DNA from: Rhizocola hellebori
Lineage (GTDB): Bacteria > Actinomycetota > Actinomycetes > Mycobacteriales > Micromonosporaceae
Direction of reading: 5' to 3'
DNA: 64,000 nt
Assembly (NCBI RefSeq): GCF_016862955.1
Contig: NZ_BONY01000001.1
Location: 186,001 to 250,000 of the forward strand
Shown: piece by piece, positions 8,078 through 16,373 of the stretch
Layout: each line of letters begins with the position of its first letter
Position numbering within the stretch: the stretch's first letter is position 1
The notes under the pieces: generated by a model
The model's input: the letters and a program-made list of their open reading frames with translations, nothing else
What the model was told of the DNA's origin: nothing
Databases searched by the model: none
Translations under genes and position numbers: made by a program

Positions 8078-9602
8078 CGGGCACCTCCTTCAGCGAGGCG
8101 GCCACGATGCGCTCGGCGTCGCGCACCGGCCCGTCGAGTTCTACGGCAACCCGTCCCTCGCGCAGGACCAGTACCCGATGACAAAGATGCGCGATCTCCT
8201 CGGTCTCTGACGAATAGAACAGGATCGCCTTGCCCTGCGCGGCCAGCTGAGCGATCAGATCGAAGATGTCGCGTTTGGTGGCCGCGTCCACTCCCCGCGT
8301 CACGTCGAAGAGCAGCAGCACCTGGGCGTCGGTGAGCAGCCACCGGGCCATCAGTACCTTCTGCTGGTTGCCCCCGGACAGGTTGCCCACCGCTTGGCTG
8401 GTGGAACGGCCCGCGCCGATGCGCAGCTGCCCGACCAGCGAGGCCACGGCTTGCGCTTCCCGGCCCCGGCTCACCAGCCCGCCGGAGGAACGACGGGCCA
8501 GCGTGGCGAGCGCGATGTTGTCGCGAATGGACAGTGGCAGGAACAGGCCCTCCGCCTTGCGATCCTCTGGCACATAGGCGATGCCCAGCCCGGCCCGGAT
8601 GGCATCGCGCGGCCGGCGCAGGGTGACCGGGAAGCCGCCCACCTCAAGGTTTCCGGCCGCTGCGCGCTGCGCGCCGAACAGGGTGAGGAACAGGTCCCGC
8701 TGCCCCTGCCCGGCCAAGCCTCCCACGCCCAGGATCTCGCCCTGGCGCATGCTGAACGAGACACCCTGCAACCGGCCGCCTCGCAAATCGCTTACCCGCA
8801 AAGCGGTCTCGCCGGTCGCGATGGTGGTGACATCGGGATAGGTACCCTCGAAGGTGCGCCCACTCATAAGCGTGACCGCTTCGGCCTCGGAAAGGTTTTC
8901 CCGGGTGGCGACGTGGGTTCCGTTGCGCATCACGGTCACCCGGTCGGCGAGCGCCTCGATCTCACGCCAGCGATGCGAGGTGAAGATGACACAGGTGCCC
9001 GCGTCGCGCAGCCGCCTCATGTGCCCGGAGAGCCACTCCACCTGTTTGTCGGGCAGGGCAGCGGTCGGCTCGTCGAGGATGAGCACCCTGGGCTCGGTGG
9101 CCAGTACCCGCACCAGCTCCACCACCTGCCGGTGCGCGACCGACAGCTCGGCCGCGGTGAGCCGGCTGTCGATGTAGTCCACGCCGTAACGGTGCAGGAT
9201 CGCCTCGGCCTCGGGAACCAGCCGGCCGCGCCGGACCAGGCCCAGCCTCCCGCGCGGTGGGCTGTGCAGGAGGAGGTTCTCCGCGACGGTCAGGTCGGGG
9301 ATGAGCGAAAGCTCCTGAAACGCTGTCGCCACACCGAGACCACGCCGCGCGGCCGGCTCGACCACGCGGCGCACCTGCTGGCCGAAGATCTCCACCTTCC
9401 CCCGATCGGCGGTGATCACTCCACATAGGACTTTGATCAGCGTGCTCTTGCCCGCGCCGTTCTCACCGGCCAGGGCGTGGATCTCTGCGGGGCGCGCCGC
9501 GAACGACGCCCCCCGCAGAGCCTGGACCCCGCCAAAGGCACGGTCGACTCCGGACGCTTCGATCGCCATGACCTGCATCTCGGATTTTTCTGTGAGTACC
9601 AT
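8070..9602 (-). CDS. Sugar ABC transporter ATP-binding protein (RbsA-type, two nucleotide-binding domains)
   Basis: The 510-residue protein has two ABC modules. The first has a canonical Walker A ([10 protein letters not shown]), a Walker B VLILDEPTAAL and a SHRW switch region. The second has the usual degenerate Walker A (GLAGQGQRDL) and an intact LSGGNQQKV signature, but its Walker B reads LLLFDVTRGVD in place of the common LDEPTRGVD. The acidic pair is therefore altered. Start choice: ATG 9602 has GGGGG eight bases upstream; ATG 9617 (two bases after the previous stop) and ATG 9578 are alternatives. It energises the two downstream permeases. Confidence 0.9.
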   Translation of the reverse strand: MVLTEKSEMQVMAIEASGVDRAFGGVQALRGASFAARPAEIHALAGENGAGKSTLIKVLCGVITADRGKVEIFGQQVRRVVEPAARRGLGVATAFQELSLIPDLTVAENLLLHSPPRGRLGLVRRGRLVPEAEAILHRYGVDYIDSRLTAAELSVAHRQVVELVRVLATEPRVLILDEPTAALPDKQVEWLSGHMRRLRDAGTCVIFTSHRWREIEALADRVTVMRNGTHVATRENLSEAEAVTLMSGRTFEGTYPDVTTIATGETALRVSDLRGGRLQGVSFSMRQGEILGVGGLAGQGQRDLFLTLFGAQRAAAGNLEVGGFPVTLRRPRDAIRAGLGIAYVPEDRKAEGLFLPLSIRDNIALATLARRSSGGLVSRGREAQAVASLVGQLRIGAGRSTSQAVGNLSGGNQQKVLMARWLLTDAQVLLLFDVTRGVDAATKRDIFDLIAQLAAQGKAILFYSSETEEIAHLCHRVLVLREGRVAVELDGPVRDAERIVAASLKEVPGA

Positions 9603-9619
9603 CGACGAGGCCCCCATGA

Positions 9620-10714
9620 TCAGGAACCGAGGTTGACTTTTAGCGTTCCAGGGCAAGGTGTTCCGTCGGTGGCCGCGTTCTGGCACAGCACGACGGTGGC
9701 GTTGGGGCCCGAGTCGGTGAAGTCGGCGAAGAAACTGTCCGGCAGATCCGGGAACACGGTCTCGCCCGGCTTGAGCGAGTCGGAAGTGGCCACCGGGAAC
9801 GGGATTTCGATGCTCTTCTTCTGGCGCTCACCCTTGAGCACCGCCCGCGCCAGCTCCAGCGAGATGACCGACAGGAACGGCGGTTGCCCGACCGACATGC
9901 CGACCACCTTGGGCGTGAGGATGCCGGCCATGTACTTGCGGAAGCCGTTCTCCCCTTCCCCACCGAACACCGGCATCGGCCGGCCCGCCTCGGCGAACGC
10001 CTTGATCACGCCGTCGGTGCCGCCCGAGACCCATACCCCGTCCACCTTCGGCAGCCCCGGCAGCTGGGCTGAGGTGTTGCGCTGCGCGGTCGCCGAATCC
10101 CACATGCCGGTGTACTCGCCGACAAGTTTGATCCCGGGGTTGGCCGCGAAGACCTCCTTGGCGCCCTTGTTGCGGTCGTTGTCGGCACCCGTGCCGGCCA
10201 CGCCCGTGACCATGATGACGTTGCCCTGCCCCTTGAGCTGGTCGACGATGAACTGCGCCAGCTGCTTACCGAACTTGACCTGATCGGTGTTGACGGTCAG
10301 GCCACACGGAGCGTCCACCGTGTTGTCGAACGACACCACCACGATGCCGCGGTCACACGCCTGCTGCACCACACCGTTGAGGCCGCTGGTCGACGCGGCG
10401 TTGATGACGATGGCGTTGACACCCTGCGAGATCAGGTTCGAGATCTGCCGGGACTGGGTCGACACATCGTTGCCAGCGTTGTAGATGCTGCATTCGACCT
10501 GCTCGAGGTAGGGCGGCATGGCGCAGGCCGCCTTGAAGACGTTCTCCATCTCCACCCGCCACTGGTTGCCGATGAAGGAGTTGGAGAGCGCGATTTTCAC
10601 CCTCTTCGCCCCGCCTGTCGCCGGATTGTCGGCGGACCCGTCGCCACAGCCTGTTGAGATCAATAGCACAACAGCCGCCGCGGCAAGCAGACGCGCGTAC
10701 CGATGTATGCTCAT
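9620..10714 (-). CDS. Sugar ABC transporter substrate-binding lipoprotein (RbsB/XylF class)
   Basis: The 364-residue protein starts with a lipoprotein signal peptide ending in the lipobox ISTGC, so it should be anchored outside the membrane. The mature part is a type-1 periplasmic binding fold: RVKIALSNSFIGNQWR, NLISQGVNAIVINAAS, GIVVVSFDNTVDAP and GVWVSGGTDGVIKAF are the expected strand-loop blocks. Several Cys residues in the mature domain (for example CAMPPYLEQVEC) suggest disulfides. It is the first gene of the importer operon, 154 bases downstream of the ROK regulator gene. The ligand is unknown; the lactonase downstream suggests an aldose processed through its lactone. Confidence 0.9.
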   Translation of the reverse strand: MSIHRYARLLAAAAVVLLISTGCGDGSADNPATGGAKRVKIALSNSFIGNQWRVEMENVFKAACAMPPYLEQVECSIYNAGNDVSTQSRQISNLISQGVNAIVINAASTSGLNGVVQQACDRGIVVVSFDNTVDAPCGLTVNTDQVKFGKQLAQFIVDQLKGQGNVIMVTGVAGTGADNDRNKGAKEVFAANPGIKLVGEYTGMWDSATAQRNTSAQLPGLPKVDGVWVSGGTDGVIKAFAEAGRPMPVFGGEGENGFRKYMAGILTPKVVGMSVGQPPFLSVISLELARAVLKGERQKKSIEIPFPVATSDSLKPGETVFPDLPDSFFADFTDSGPNATVVLCQNAATDGTPCPGTLKVNLGS

Positions 10715-10800
10715 TTCGCTCCACCTTGTATCACCGCCCCGGGCCGTTCCCGCGGCGTCTTACGGTTTGGCAGCGGCGGCAACCGCGGCCAAATCTCTTA

Positions 10801-10852
10801 GCCCGCGTGCATGCGGGCATGGCGGCCAGAGACTTTGGGCTCTGGCCGTTTT
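10801..10852. terminator. Tandem hairpins between ROK gene and ABC operon
   Basis: Two stems lie in the 154-base gap. GCCCGC/GCGGGC (10801-10806 and 10813-10818) has a six-base loop. A perfect nine-base stem CGGCCAGAG/CTCTGGCCG (10823-10831 and 10840-10848) has an eight-base loop and is followed on the + strand by TTTT. Placed just after the ROK stop on the minus strand, they probably end the regulator transcript, leaving the importer to its own promoter. Confidence 0.6.
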
Positions 10853-10868
10853 GTGCGCAGGTGGTTGT

Positions 10869-12050
10869 TTAGTGTTTCGGCAAAGGGAAGCTTTCAGCGT
10901 CCCTCAGCACCGCCGATGCGGCGCCCCGGACCACGACGACGTCGTAGTCCAATTCGCCCACAACGACCGGAGGCAGCACCTCTCCGGCATGGATAGCCCG
11001 GCGAGCCATGGATTCCCGAAGCGGGCCGAGCAGGATCTCCCCAGCCGGGGCCAGATTCCCGCCGATGACGATCAGCTCCGGGTCGAGCAGGTTGTACATG
11101 TTGGCGGCGGCCAACCCGATGTGCCGGCCCGCGTCGGCGAGCACCCGGCGGCAACCGGCGTCGCCGACCTGGGCCAGCTTGATGACGTCTGCGATGGACA
11201 GCCGGTCGCGGTGGCTGCGCCACAGGTTCTGGGTGATGGCGTCGGCGTTGGCCAGCGTGTTGAGACAGCCCCGCCCGCCGCACTCGCACACCAGACCGTC
11301 TTCGTCGATGGTGGTGTGCCCGAGCTCGCCGGCCGTGCCGTTGGCACCCGAATAAAGCGCGCCGTTGAGCACCAGCCCCGCGCCGATGCCCGACGCCGAA
11401 TAGATGAAGGCGACATCCTTGCACCCGCGCGCCGCGCCCCAGGTCATCTCGGCGAGCGCGCCGAAGTTGGCGTCGTTGTCGACCAGCAGGGGCAACTGCA
11501 AAACCTCGTGTGCGGTGGCCCAGGGATTGACGTTGACCCACGGCTTGAGCGTGGTCGCTCTGCCATTTACGCCGGTACGGCGCTGGATCGGCCCGGGCAT
11601 AGCCACGCCGACGCCGATCACCTGCGCCCGGGTGAACCCCACCCGGGCCAGCATGTGATCGATCAGCGTGCCCGCCATCTTGAGGGTGGCTTCCGGCGGG
11701 GTGTGGTCGTCGACCGGAATGGAGTCGTGCACCAGCAACTCCTGAGCGGTGTTGCAGATCGCCGCGCGCACCACGCCGTTGGCGATCTCCAACCCGAGCG
11801 CCACCCCGAGCGAGCCGTTGAGACCGACCAGGGTCGGTGGGCGGCCGGTCTTGCGAGCATCCTTGCCGGCCACCACCTCGACCACGGTGCCGGCCGCCAT
11901 CAGCTCATCGATCACGCTGGTGACGGTGGAGCGGGAAAGCCCGATCTGCGCCAGCGCACTGCGGCTGAGCGCACCCCGCTCCCGAAGCGCACCCATCACC
12001 CGGGCGCGATTGGCCCGGCGTTGTGACGACGGCGTTTCGGGGACGGACAT
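10869..12050 (-). CDS. ROK-family transcriptional regulator (NagC/XylR type)
   Basis: The 393-residue protein has an N-terminal winged HTH (residues 10-65: NRARVMGALRERGALSRSALAQIGLSRSTVTSVIDELMAAG) and a ROK sugar-kinase-like domain. The ROK zinc motif is seen as GHTTIDEDGLVCECGGRGCL, with its three cysteines in CxCxxxxC and the preceding His. The ATP/sugar site retains DNDANFGALAE. Repressors of this class release DNA when they bind a sugar. It lies immediately upstream of the ABC importer and on the same strand, so it is the likely regulator of that operon and of itself. Confidence 0.9.
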   Translation of the reverse strand: MSVPETPSSQRRANRARVMGALRERGALSRSALAQIGLSRSTVTSVIDELMAAGTVVEVVAGKDARKTGRPPTLVGLNGSLGVALGLEIANGVVRAAICNTAQELLVHDSIPVDDHTPPEATLKMAGTLIDHMLARVGFTRAQVIGVGVAMPGPIQRRTGVNGRATTLKPWVNVNPWATAHEVLQLPLLVDNDANFGALAEMTWGAARGCKDVAFIYSASGIGAGLVLNGALYSGANGTAGELGHTTIDEDGLVCECGGRGCLNTLANADAITQNLWRSHRDRLSIADVIKLAQVGDAGCRRVLADAGRHIGLAAANMYNLLDPELIVIGGNLAPAGEILLGPLRESMARRAIHAGEVLPPVVVGELDYDVVVVRGAASAVLRDAESFPLPKH

Positions 12051-12073
12051 GCGACGAGTATCAGCGCTTTACC

Positions 12074-12137
12074 TTGAACTAGTCAATACAGGTCGCCAAA
12101 TATGCATTCTCACGACTTTATTAAGTCTGCTTTAGAC
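12074..12137. promoter_or_regulatory. Candidate operator/promoter region of the ROK gene
   Basis: An AT-rich pocket upstream of the ROK start contains TTGAACTAGTCAA (12074-12086, arms TTGA/TCAA). About 40 bases further out is GTCTGCTTTAGAC (12125-12137, arms GTCT/AGAC), preceded by the near-palindrome CTTTATTAAG (12116-12125). Their position fits autoregulation by the ROK protein. No second copy of TTGAACTAGTCAA was noticed before the importer, so assignment is tentative. Confidence 0.35.
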
Positions 12138-12307
12138 AAAAGCCAAGCACATCTGCCGGGTGCCAGGAATTCTCGATCATTTCCGAGAGCGCTCTCATCT
12201 GGTCTGCCGCAACGGTTATGAATGGTTCATGCAAAACTACGGCAATTGTTTGGCAACACAGCCATTGGTATTGACCGGATTAATGAGAAAGCGCAGACTC
12301 CGTCGTC

Positions 12308-12694
12308 ATGGCCACCTCATTGACGACGGCCCAAGAGGCCATGCGGCGCTGGGCATACGGCGCCGCCGACGGCGACTGGTCGGGCTTGCTGCAGATGCTG
12401 GATCCCGATGTGACGTTCCACGTTCCGGTCGCTGAATTCGCCGGCGTGCGGCACGGCGCCGCCGAAGCCGCGCGATTCTTCGGTCATCTCAGCCCCACCC
12501 TGCGCGCCCAGCTCGACGTCACCGGCACCCTGGCCGACGGCGACCGGGTCGCCTTCGAGGTCTCTGTTCGCGGCAGCTGGCACGGCCAGCCGCTGACGCA
12601 GGCGCTGTGTCTGGTCTTCGTGGTCGACGGGCATCGCATCCGCGAGTTCCGCGAATACCTGGCCTGGCCCGGCGGACTGGAAAACGCCGGGTGA
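12308..12694 (+). CDS. SnoaL/NTF2-fold protein
   Basis: The 128-residue protein has the ketosteroid-isomerase/SnoaL layout: an N-terminal helix (EAMRRWAYGAADGDWSGLLQML), then DPDVTFHVP and FAGVRHGAAEAARFFGHL. Strands with GDRVAFEVSVRG and HRIREFREYLAW complete the cone-shaped barrel. Members are small isomerases, cyclases, hydrolases or ligand-binding proteins. No specific active-site pair can be claimed here. It stands alone, with the ROK regulatory region upstream and a strong terminator hairpin starting at its stop codon. Confidence 0.78.
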   Translation: MATSLTTAQEAMRRWAYGAADGDWSGLLQMLDPDVTFHVPVAEFAGVRHGAAEAARFFGHLSPTLRAQLDVTGTLADGDRVAFEVSVRGSWHGQPLTQALCLVFVVDGHRIREFREYLAWPGGLENAG

Positions 12695-12720
12695 ACACGC
12701 GGCTCGCGTGCTCACCCGGC
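12686..12720 (+). terminator. Intrinsic terminator of the SnoaL-fold gene
   Basis: A 15-base stem with one mismatch (12686-12700 against 12706-12720, loop ggctc) includes the TGA stop in its left arm and is followed by a short T-rich stretch. It also faces the convergent exporter gene, so it may act in both directions. Confidence 0.7.
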
Positions 12721-12788
12721 TGGGTTTCTGGACCGACCCGCGGCCACGGCTGAGCCAAGGCTAGACCGTGCGCGGCTGCGGCGATGGG

Positions 12789-14390
12789 TCAGTCGCGCCC
12801 GGACCGTCCGGCCAGCACCGGCTCGGGTTTGGCCGCGGGTGTGGTGGCGGCCTGCTCGGGCAGGTCCAGACTCGTCCGCAGCACGATGCTCGGCAGCAGC
12901 AGCGCGGCGATGAGTCCCACCACGCCGATGCCGGCCGAGATGAGGAAGATGTGGCCGGTGGCGTCGCCGTAGGCCGCCCGCACAATCGCTTGCACCGCTT
13001 CAGGAAGCGCGCTGAGGTTCAGCGAACCGCCACCGCTGCTCTTGCCCGCCGGCATTCCCGCCGCGGCCAGGTGTTCGGTGATGTTGGACTGCACCCGGGT
13101 GGCCAGCACGGCGCCCAGCACCGACACGCCGATCGTGCCGCCCAGCGACCGGAAGAAGGTCACCGCGCCGGTGGCCGCGCCCAGATCGCGCAGGGAAGCG
13201 GTGTTCTGCACGGCCAGCACGAGGTTCTGCATGGTCATGCCCACGCCCGCGCCCACGAGCAGCATTCCGAGACCCAGCTGCCACAGCGGAGTCTGGTGGT
13301 CGATGAAGCCCAGGCCGAGGAAGCCCCCGACGAGCACGACGGTTCCGGCCACGATGTAGGCCTTCACCTTTCCTGTCCGGGTGACCAGCTGGCCGGTGAC
13401 GGTCGTGGCGATCATCACGCCGGCCATCATCGGAATGGTCAGCAGACCCGCCTCGGTCGGTGTGTAGCCCCGCCCGATCTGGAAGTACTGGCCCAGGAAC
13501 ACCGATCCGCCGAACATCGCCATCCCGACCGCGAGGCTGGCGATGATGGCCAGCGCGGGGGTGCGCTGCTTGACGATGTCGAGCGGAACGACCGGGTGCT
13601 CGGCTCGCTTTTCCACCTGCACGGCAGCGGCCAGGATCGCCACGCCGGGGAGGACGAACGCGGCGCTCTGCCACGACATCCAGTCGAAGTTGTTGCCCAC
13701 GAACGACACCCAGATCAGCAACACGCTCACCCCGACGGCGATCAGGCTCGCGCCCAGGTAGTCGATCTTCTGCTTGGTCCGGGCCGGAACGGCGATGTGC
13801 AGGGTCCACTGCAGCAGCGCGAAAGCCAGCACCGCGATCGGCACGCCGATGAAGAAGCACCAGCGCCAGCCGAGCCATGAGGTGTCGACGATGATGCCGC
13901 CCAGCAGCGGTCCGGTGATCGTCGCCACGGCCATCACCGCGCCGAGGTAACCGTTGTAGCGGCCGCGTTCCCGCGGCGAGATCATCGCGGCGATCACGAT
14001 CTGCACCAGCGCTTGCAGACCGCCGACGCCGATGCCCTGTACCGCCCGCGCGGCGATGAGCTGCCCAGAATCCTGGGCGAACCCGGCCAGCAGCGAGCCG
14101 ACGACGAAAATGCCGATGGCGATCTGCACCAACAGCTTTTTGCTGAACATGTCGGCCAGGCGGCCCCAGATCGGGGTGGTGGCGGTGGCGGCCAGCAGGG
14201 TGGCGGTGACGACCCAGGTGTACTGCGTCTGCGTGCCATTGAGTTCGCCAAGGATGCGCGGAAGCGCGGTGGAGACGATGGTCGAGCTGATCATGGCGAC
14301 AAACAACACCAGCATCAGCCCACTGAGCGCTTCCAGGATCTCCCGGTGCGTCATTGCATCAGGCTGCGGCTTCGCAGCAAGGGTCTTCAT
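12789..14390 (-). CDS. DHA2-family MFS multidrug exporter (EmrB/QacA type, 14 TM)
   Basis: The 533-residue protein has fourteen hydrophobic helices. It carries the DHA2 motifs near the N-terminus (LFVAMISSTIVSTALPRI, WVVTATLLAATATTPIWGRLADMFSKK), the antiporter motif C-like stretch GPLLGGIIVDTSWLGWRWCFFI, and a long C-terminal half ending after helix 14 with a short basic tail. It should expel amphipathic drugs using the proton gradient. It is divergent from a TetR gene, with 85 bases between them containing two palindromes, the standard arrangement for repressor-controlled export. Confidence 0.92.
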   Translation of the reverse strand: MKTLAAKPQPDAMTHREILEALSGLMLVLFVAMISSTIVSTALPRILGELNGTQTQYTWVVTATLLAATATTPIWGRLADMFSKKLLVQIAIGIFVVGSLLAGFAQDSGQLIAARAVQGIGVGGLQALVQIVIAAMISPRERGRYNGYLGAVMAVATITGPLLGGIIVDTSWLGWRWCFFIGVPIAVLAFALLQWTLHIAVPARTKQKIDYLGASLIAVGVSVLLIWVSFVGNNFDWMSWQSAAFVLPGVAILAAAVQVEKRAEHPVVPLDIVKQRTPALAIIASLAVGMAMFGGSVFLGQYFQIGRGYTPTEAGLLTIPMMAGVMIATTVTGQLVTRTGKVKAYIVAGTVVLVGGFLGLGFIDHQTPLWQLGLGMLLVGAGVGMTMQNLVLAVQNTASLRDLGAATGAVTFFRSLGGTIGVSVLGAVLATRVQSNITEHLAAAGMPAGKSSGGGSLNLSALPEAVQAIVRAAYGDATGHIFLISAGIGVVGLIAALLLPSIVLRTSLDLPEQAATTPAAKPEPVLAGRSGRD

Positions 14391-14412
14391 GATTAAGAAT
14401 CATGCCACGAGA

Positions 14413-14444
14413 TTGCCCTGAGGGCAAAATTGCCCCCTAGGCAT
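14413..14444. promoter_or_regulatory. Tandem TetR-type operator
   Basis: TTGCCC-TGA-GGGCAA (14413-14427) is a perfect dyad, followed by the imperfect dyad TTGCCC-CCT-AGGCAT (14430-14444). The two start 17 bases apart, a spacing seen when two repressor dimers bind side by side. The element lies in the short gap between the divergent exporter and TetR starts and would cover both promoters. Confidence 0.75.
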
Positions 14445-14475
14445 TCAAGCTCGGCGACCGGTATGATCTCGGTCC

Positions 14476-15069
14476 GTGGAGGAAACCACGACCTTGCGTG
14501 AGCGCAAGAAAGAGGCCACCAGGCAGGCGTTGCACGAGGCAGCGCTGCGTCTGGCGCTCGAACACGGCCTCGACGCCGTCACCCGCGACGCCATCGCCGA
14601 CGAGGCCAACGTGTCGAGGCGCACATTTTCCAACTACTTCGCCAGCAAGGAAGACGCCATCCTGCACGGCGACCGGGTGCGTGTGCAGCGATTGCTGGAG
14701 ATGCTGCGGGCCCGCCCCGCGCGCGAGGCACCGTGGCAGGCGCTCACCGCCGCCACTCTCGCCCACTACCGAGAGCGCGGCGACCTCGACCCCGACTGGC
14801 TCGCCCGGCTGCGCCTGCTGCGGCGTCATCCTTCGATCCTCGCCGAGCAGATGGCCGCCAACGCCAAACTGGAGGACGAGCTCGCCACGGAGATCGCTGC
14901 CCGTGACCCCGGTCACCCCGACGAGCCGATGCGCTCACGCGTGATGGCCTCCGCCTTTCTGACCACACTGCGGGTGGTCGCCGGCATCTGGGCCGAGAGC
15001 AACGGCAGCGAGCCACTCGACGAAGCGATCCGCGCGGGCCTGGCCCGTGTTGCCGAGCGATTCAAATGA
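14476..15069 (+). CDS. TetR-family transcriptional repressor
   Basis: The 197-residue protein opens with a typical TetR DNA-binding domain (residues 8-55: RKKEATRQALHEAALRLALEHGL..VTRDAIADEANVSRRTFSNYFASKEDAI), followed by an all-helical ligand domain. The start is a GTG at 14476, because the next in-frame Met lies inside the protein. There is little Shine-Dalgarno signal, so the message may have a very short leader. It most likely represses the divergent exporter and itself through the palindromes at 14413-14444. The downstream membrane protein gene overlaps its stop by four bases. Confidence 0.9.
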   Translation: MEETTTLRERKKEATRQALHEAALRLALEHGLDAVTRDAIADEANVSRRTFSNYFASKEDAILHGDRVRVQRLLEMLRARPAREAPWQALTAATLAHYRERGDLDPDWLARLRLLRRHPSILAEQMAANAKLEDELATEIAARDPGHPDEPMRSRVMASAFLTTLRVVAGIWAESNGSEPLDEAIRAGLARVAERFK

Positions 15070-16124
15070 CATCGGCACGACGCTGGGCCCGCAGACTCAT
15101 CCCGCTGCTCGCCATCGCCGTCGCCGCATTGACCGTTCGCGACCAGCTGCCAAGCCCCGCAACAATTTGGTCGGTCATCGCCACGGCCGATCCGACCTGG
15201 ATCGCCGTGGCGTTCGCCGCCGAGTGGGTGTCGATGGCGATGTTCGCCCGCCAGCAGCAGCGGCTGCTCAAAGGGGTCGGCATCGACGTGGCCATGGGCA
15301 GGGTGCTGGCCGTGACCTACAGCCGCTCGGCCATCGCCATCAGCATGCCCGCCGGGACAGCGCTGTCGGCAGGCTTTGCCTATCAAGCGTTCCGGCGATG
15401 GGGCGCGAGCCGCGAGGCGGCCACCACCGTCATGATCCTGTCTGGGGTGCTCTCCTTCGCCGCGCTGGCGCTGCTCTACCTCACCGGGTTTCTGTTCACG
15501 CTGGGCCAAGCCCCGATGAGCACCTGGCACGCGCACCCGGTGGCCACCATCGCCGCGCTCACCGCAGCCGTCGCCGTCGCGGTCCTCCTCGCCTGGCGGC
15601 GCGGCCGAAGTAGGTCGAATTCCCCTGCCACGCCAACGGTTCGCAGCAACCGGCTAGCCACCTTCCTGGGTGGAATCATCGCGGCCGCGGCCACCATGGC
15701 CCCCCGCCACCGCGCCGCGGCGCTCGCCTTCGCCGCCGCGAACTGGCTGGCCGACATGGCCTGCCTCGCCGCGGTCACCCGCGCGGTCCATCTGCCCCTT
15801 GCCTTCTTCCACCTCGGCACGATCTATGTCGTGGTGCAGATCGTGCGGCAGATCCCGCTCACCCCCGGCGGCATGGGCGTCATCGAGGCCAGCCTGCTCA
15901 GTGCACTCGTCGCAGCCGGCGCCGACGACGCCTCCGCCGCGGGCGCCGTCATCGGCTACCGCCTCTTCTCGTGCTGGCTCATCATCGCCGCGGGCCTGGC
16001 GATCTGGGCCTTCCTACGGCGCACCCTGCGATCGCACACCGACCTCGCTCCGCCGCACGACATGCCGGCCTCACCTGATAGGACCCTGAGCGCCACCGCG
16101 ACCACGACCGGCCCGAGCCACTGA
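15066..16124 (+). CDS. LPG-synthase-TM (UPF0104/AglD2) family membrane protein
   Basis: The 352-residue polytopic protein has the layout of lysylphosphatidylglycerol synthase transmembrane-domain (flippase-like) proteins: eight or so helices, the early RQQQRLLKGVG segment, the conserved SRSAIAISMPAGTALSAGFAYQAFRRWGAS block and the late PLTPGGMGVIEASLLSALVAAG motif. Only the membrane domain is present, with no tRNA-dependent aminoacyl transferase domain, so lysine transfer is not implied. Lipid flipping is a family-based suggestion. ATGA overlap with the TetR stop indicates co-translation. Confidence 0.85.
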   Translation: MTSARRWARRLIPLLAIAVAALTVRDQLPSPATIWSVIATADPTWIAVAFAAEWVSMAMFARQQQRLLKGVGIDVAMGRVLAVTYSRSAIAISMPAGTALSAGFAYQAFRRWGASREAATTVMILSGVLSFAALALLYLTGFLFTLGQAPMSTWHAHPVATIAALTAAVAVAVLLAWRRGRSRSNSPATPTVRSNRLATFLGGIIAAAATMAPRHRAAALAFAAANWLADMACLAAVTRAVHLPLAFFHLGTIYVVVQIVRQIPLTPGGMGVIEASLLSALVAAGADDASAAGAVIGYRLFSCWLIIAAGLAIWAFLRRTLRSHTDLAPPHDMPASPDRTLSATATTTGPSH

Positions 16125-16373
16125 TTCACCCCGCCGTGAAACAGGCCGGCGAAGCGGCCTAGCGCCTCGAATGGGCAAGCGGCCATCGCCAGGACAGCTA
16201 TGGACACCTGCCGCTGGTGGTCACAAGTTGGACAGAAGGCGCATGGGTTGCCCTAGATGTATCTCTGCGGATACGGTGGTCGGCATCATTGGCATTCTCT
16301 ACATGGTCATCTCTCCCTGTGTAGATCGACTGCTGGTCGGGCGGAACATGCGTGCTTAGTGAGGTCTGGTACC
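16125..16373 (+). other. Intergenic region at the left edge of the low-GC island
   Basis: No coding frame is convincing here. A six-base-stem hairpin (AGGCCG 16143-16148, CGGCCT 16155-16160) may terminate the preceding operon. Base composition falls towards that of the next gene. The promoter of the STAND gene must lie here, but no consensus -35/-10 pair stands out. GAGG at 16361-16364 is its ribosome binding site. Confidence 0.4.

Noticed and set aside
10518-12026. Long + strand open frame opposite the ROK regulator and binding-protein start
   Set aside because: The product is low-complexity His/Gly/Arg-rich with no domain, while the opposite strand encodes clear proteins.
15066-16124. Lysylphosphatidylglycerol synthase (MprF)
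   Set aside because: Only the membrane domain is present; the aminoacyl-transferase domain needed for lysine transfer is missing.
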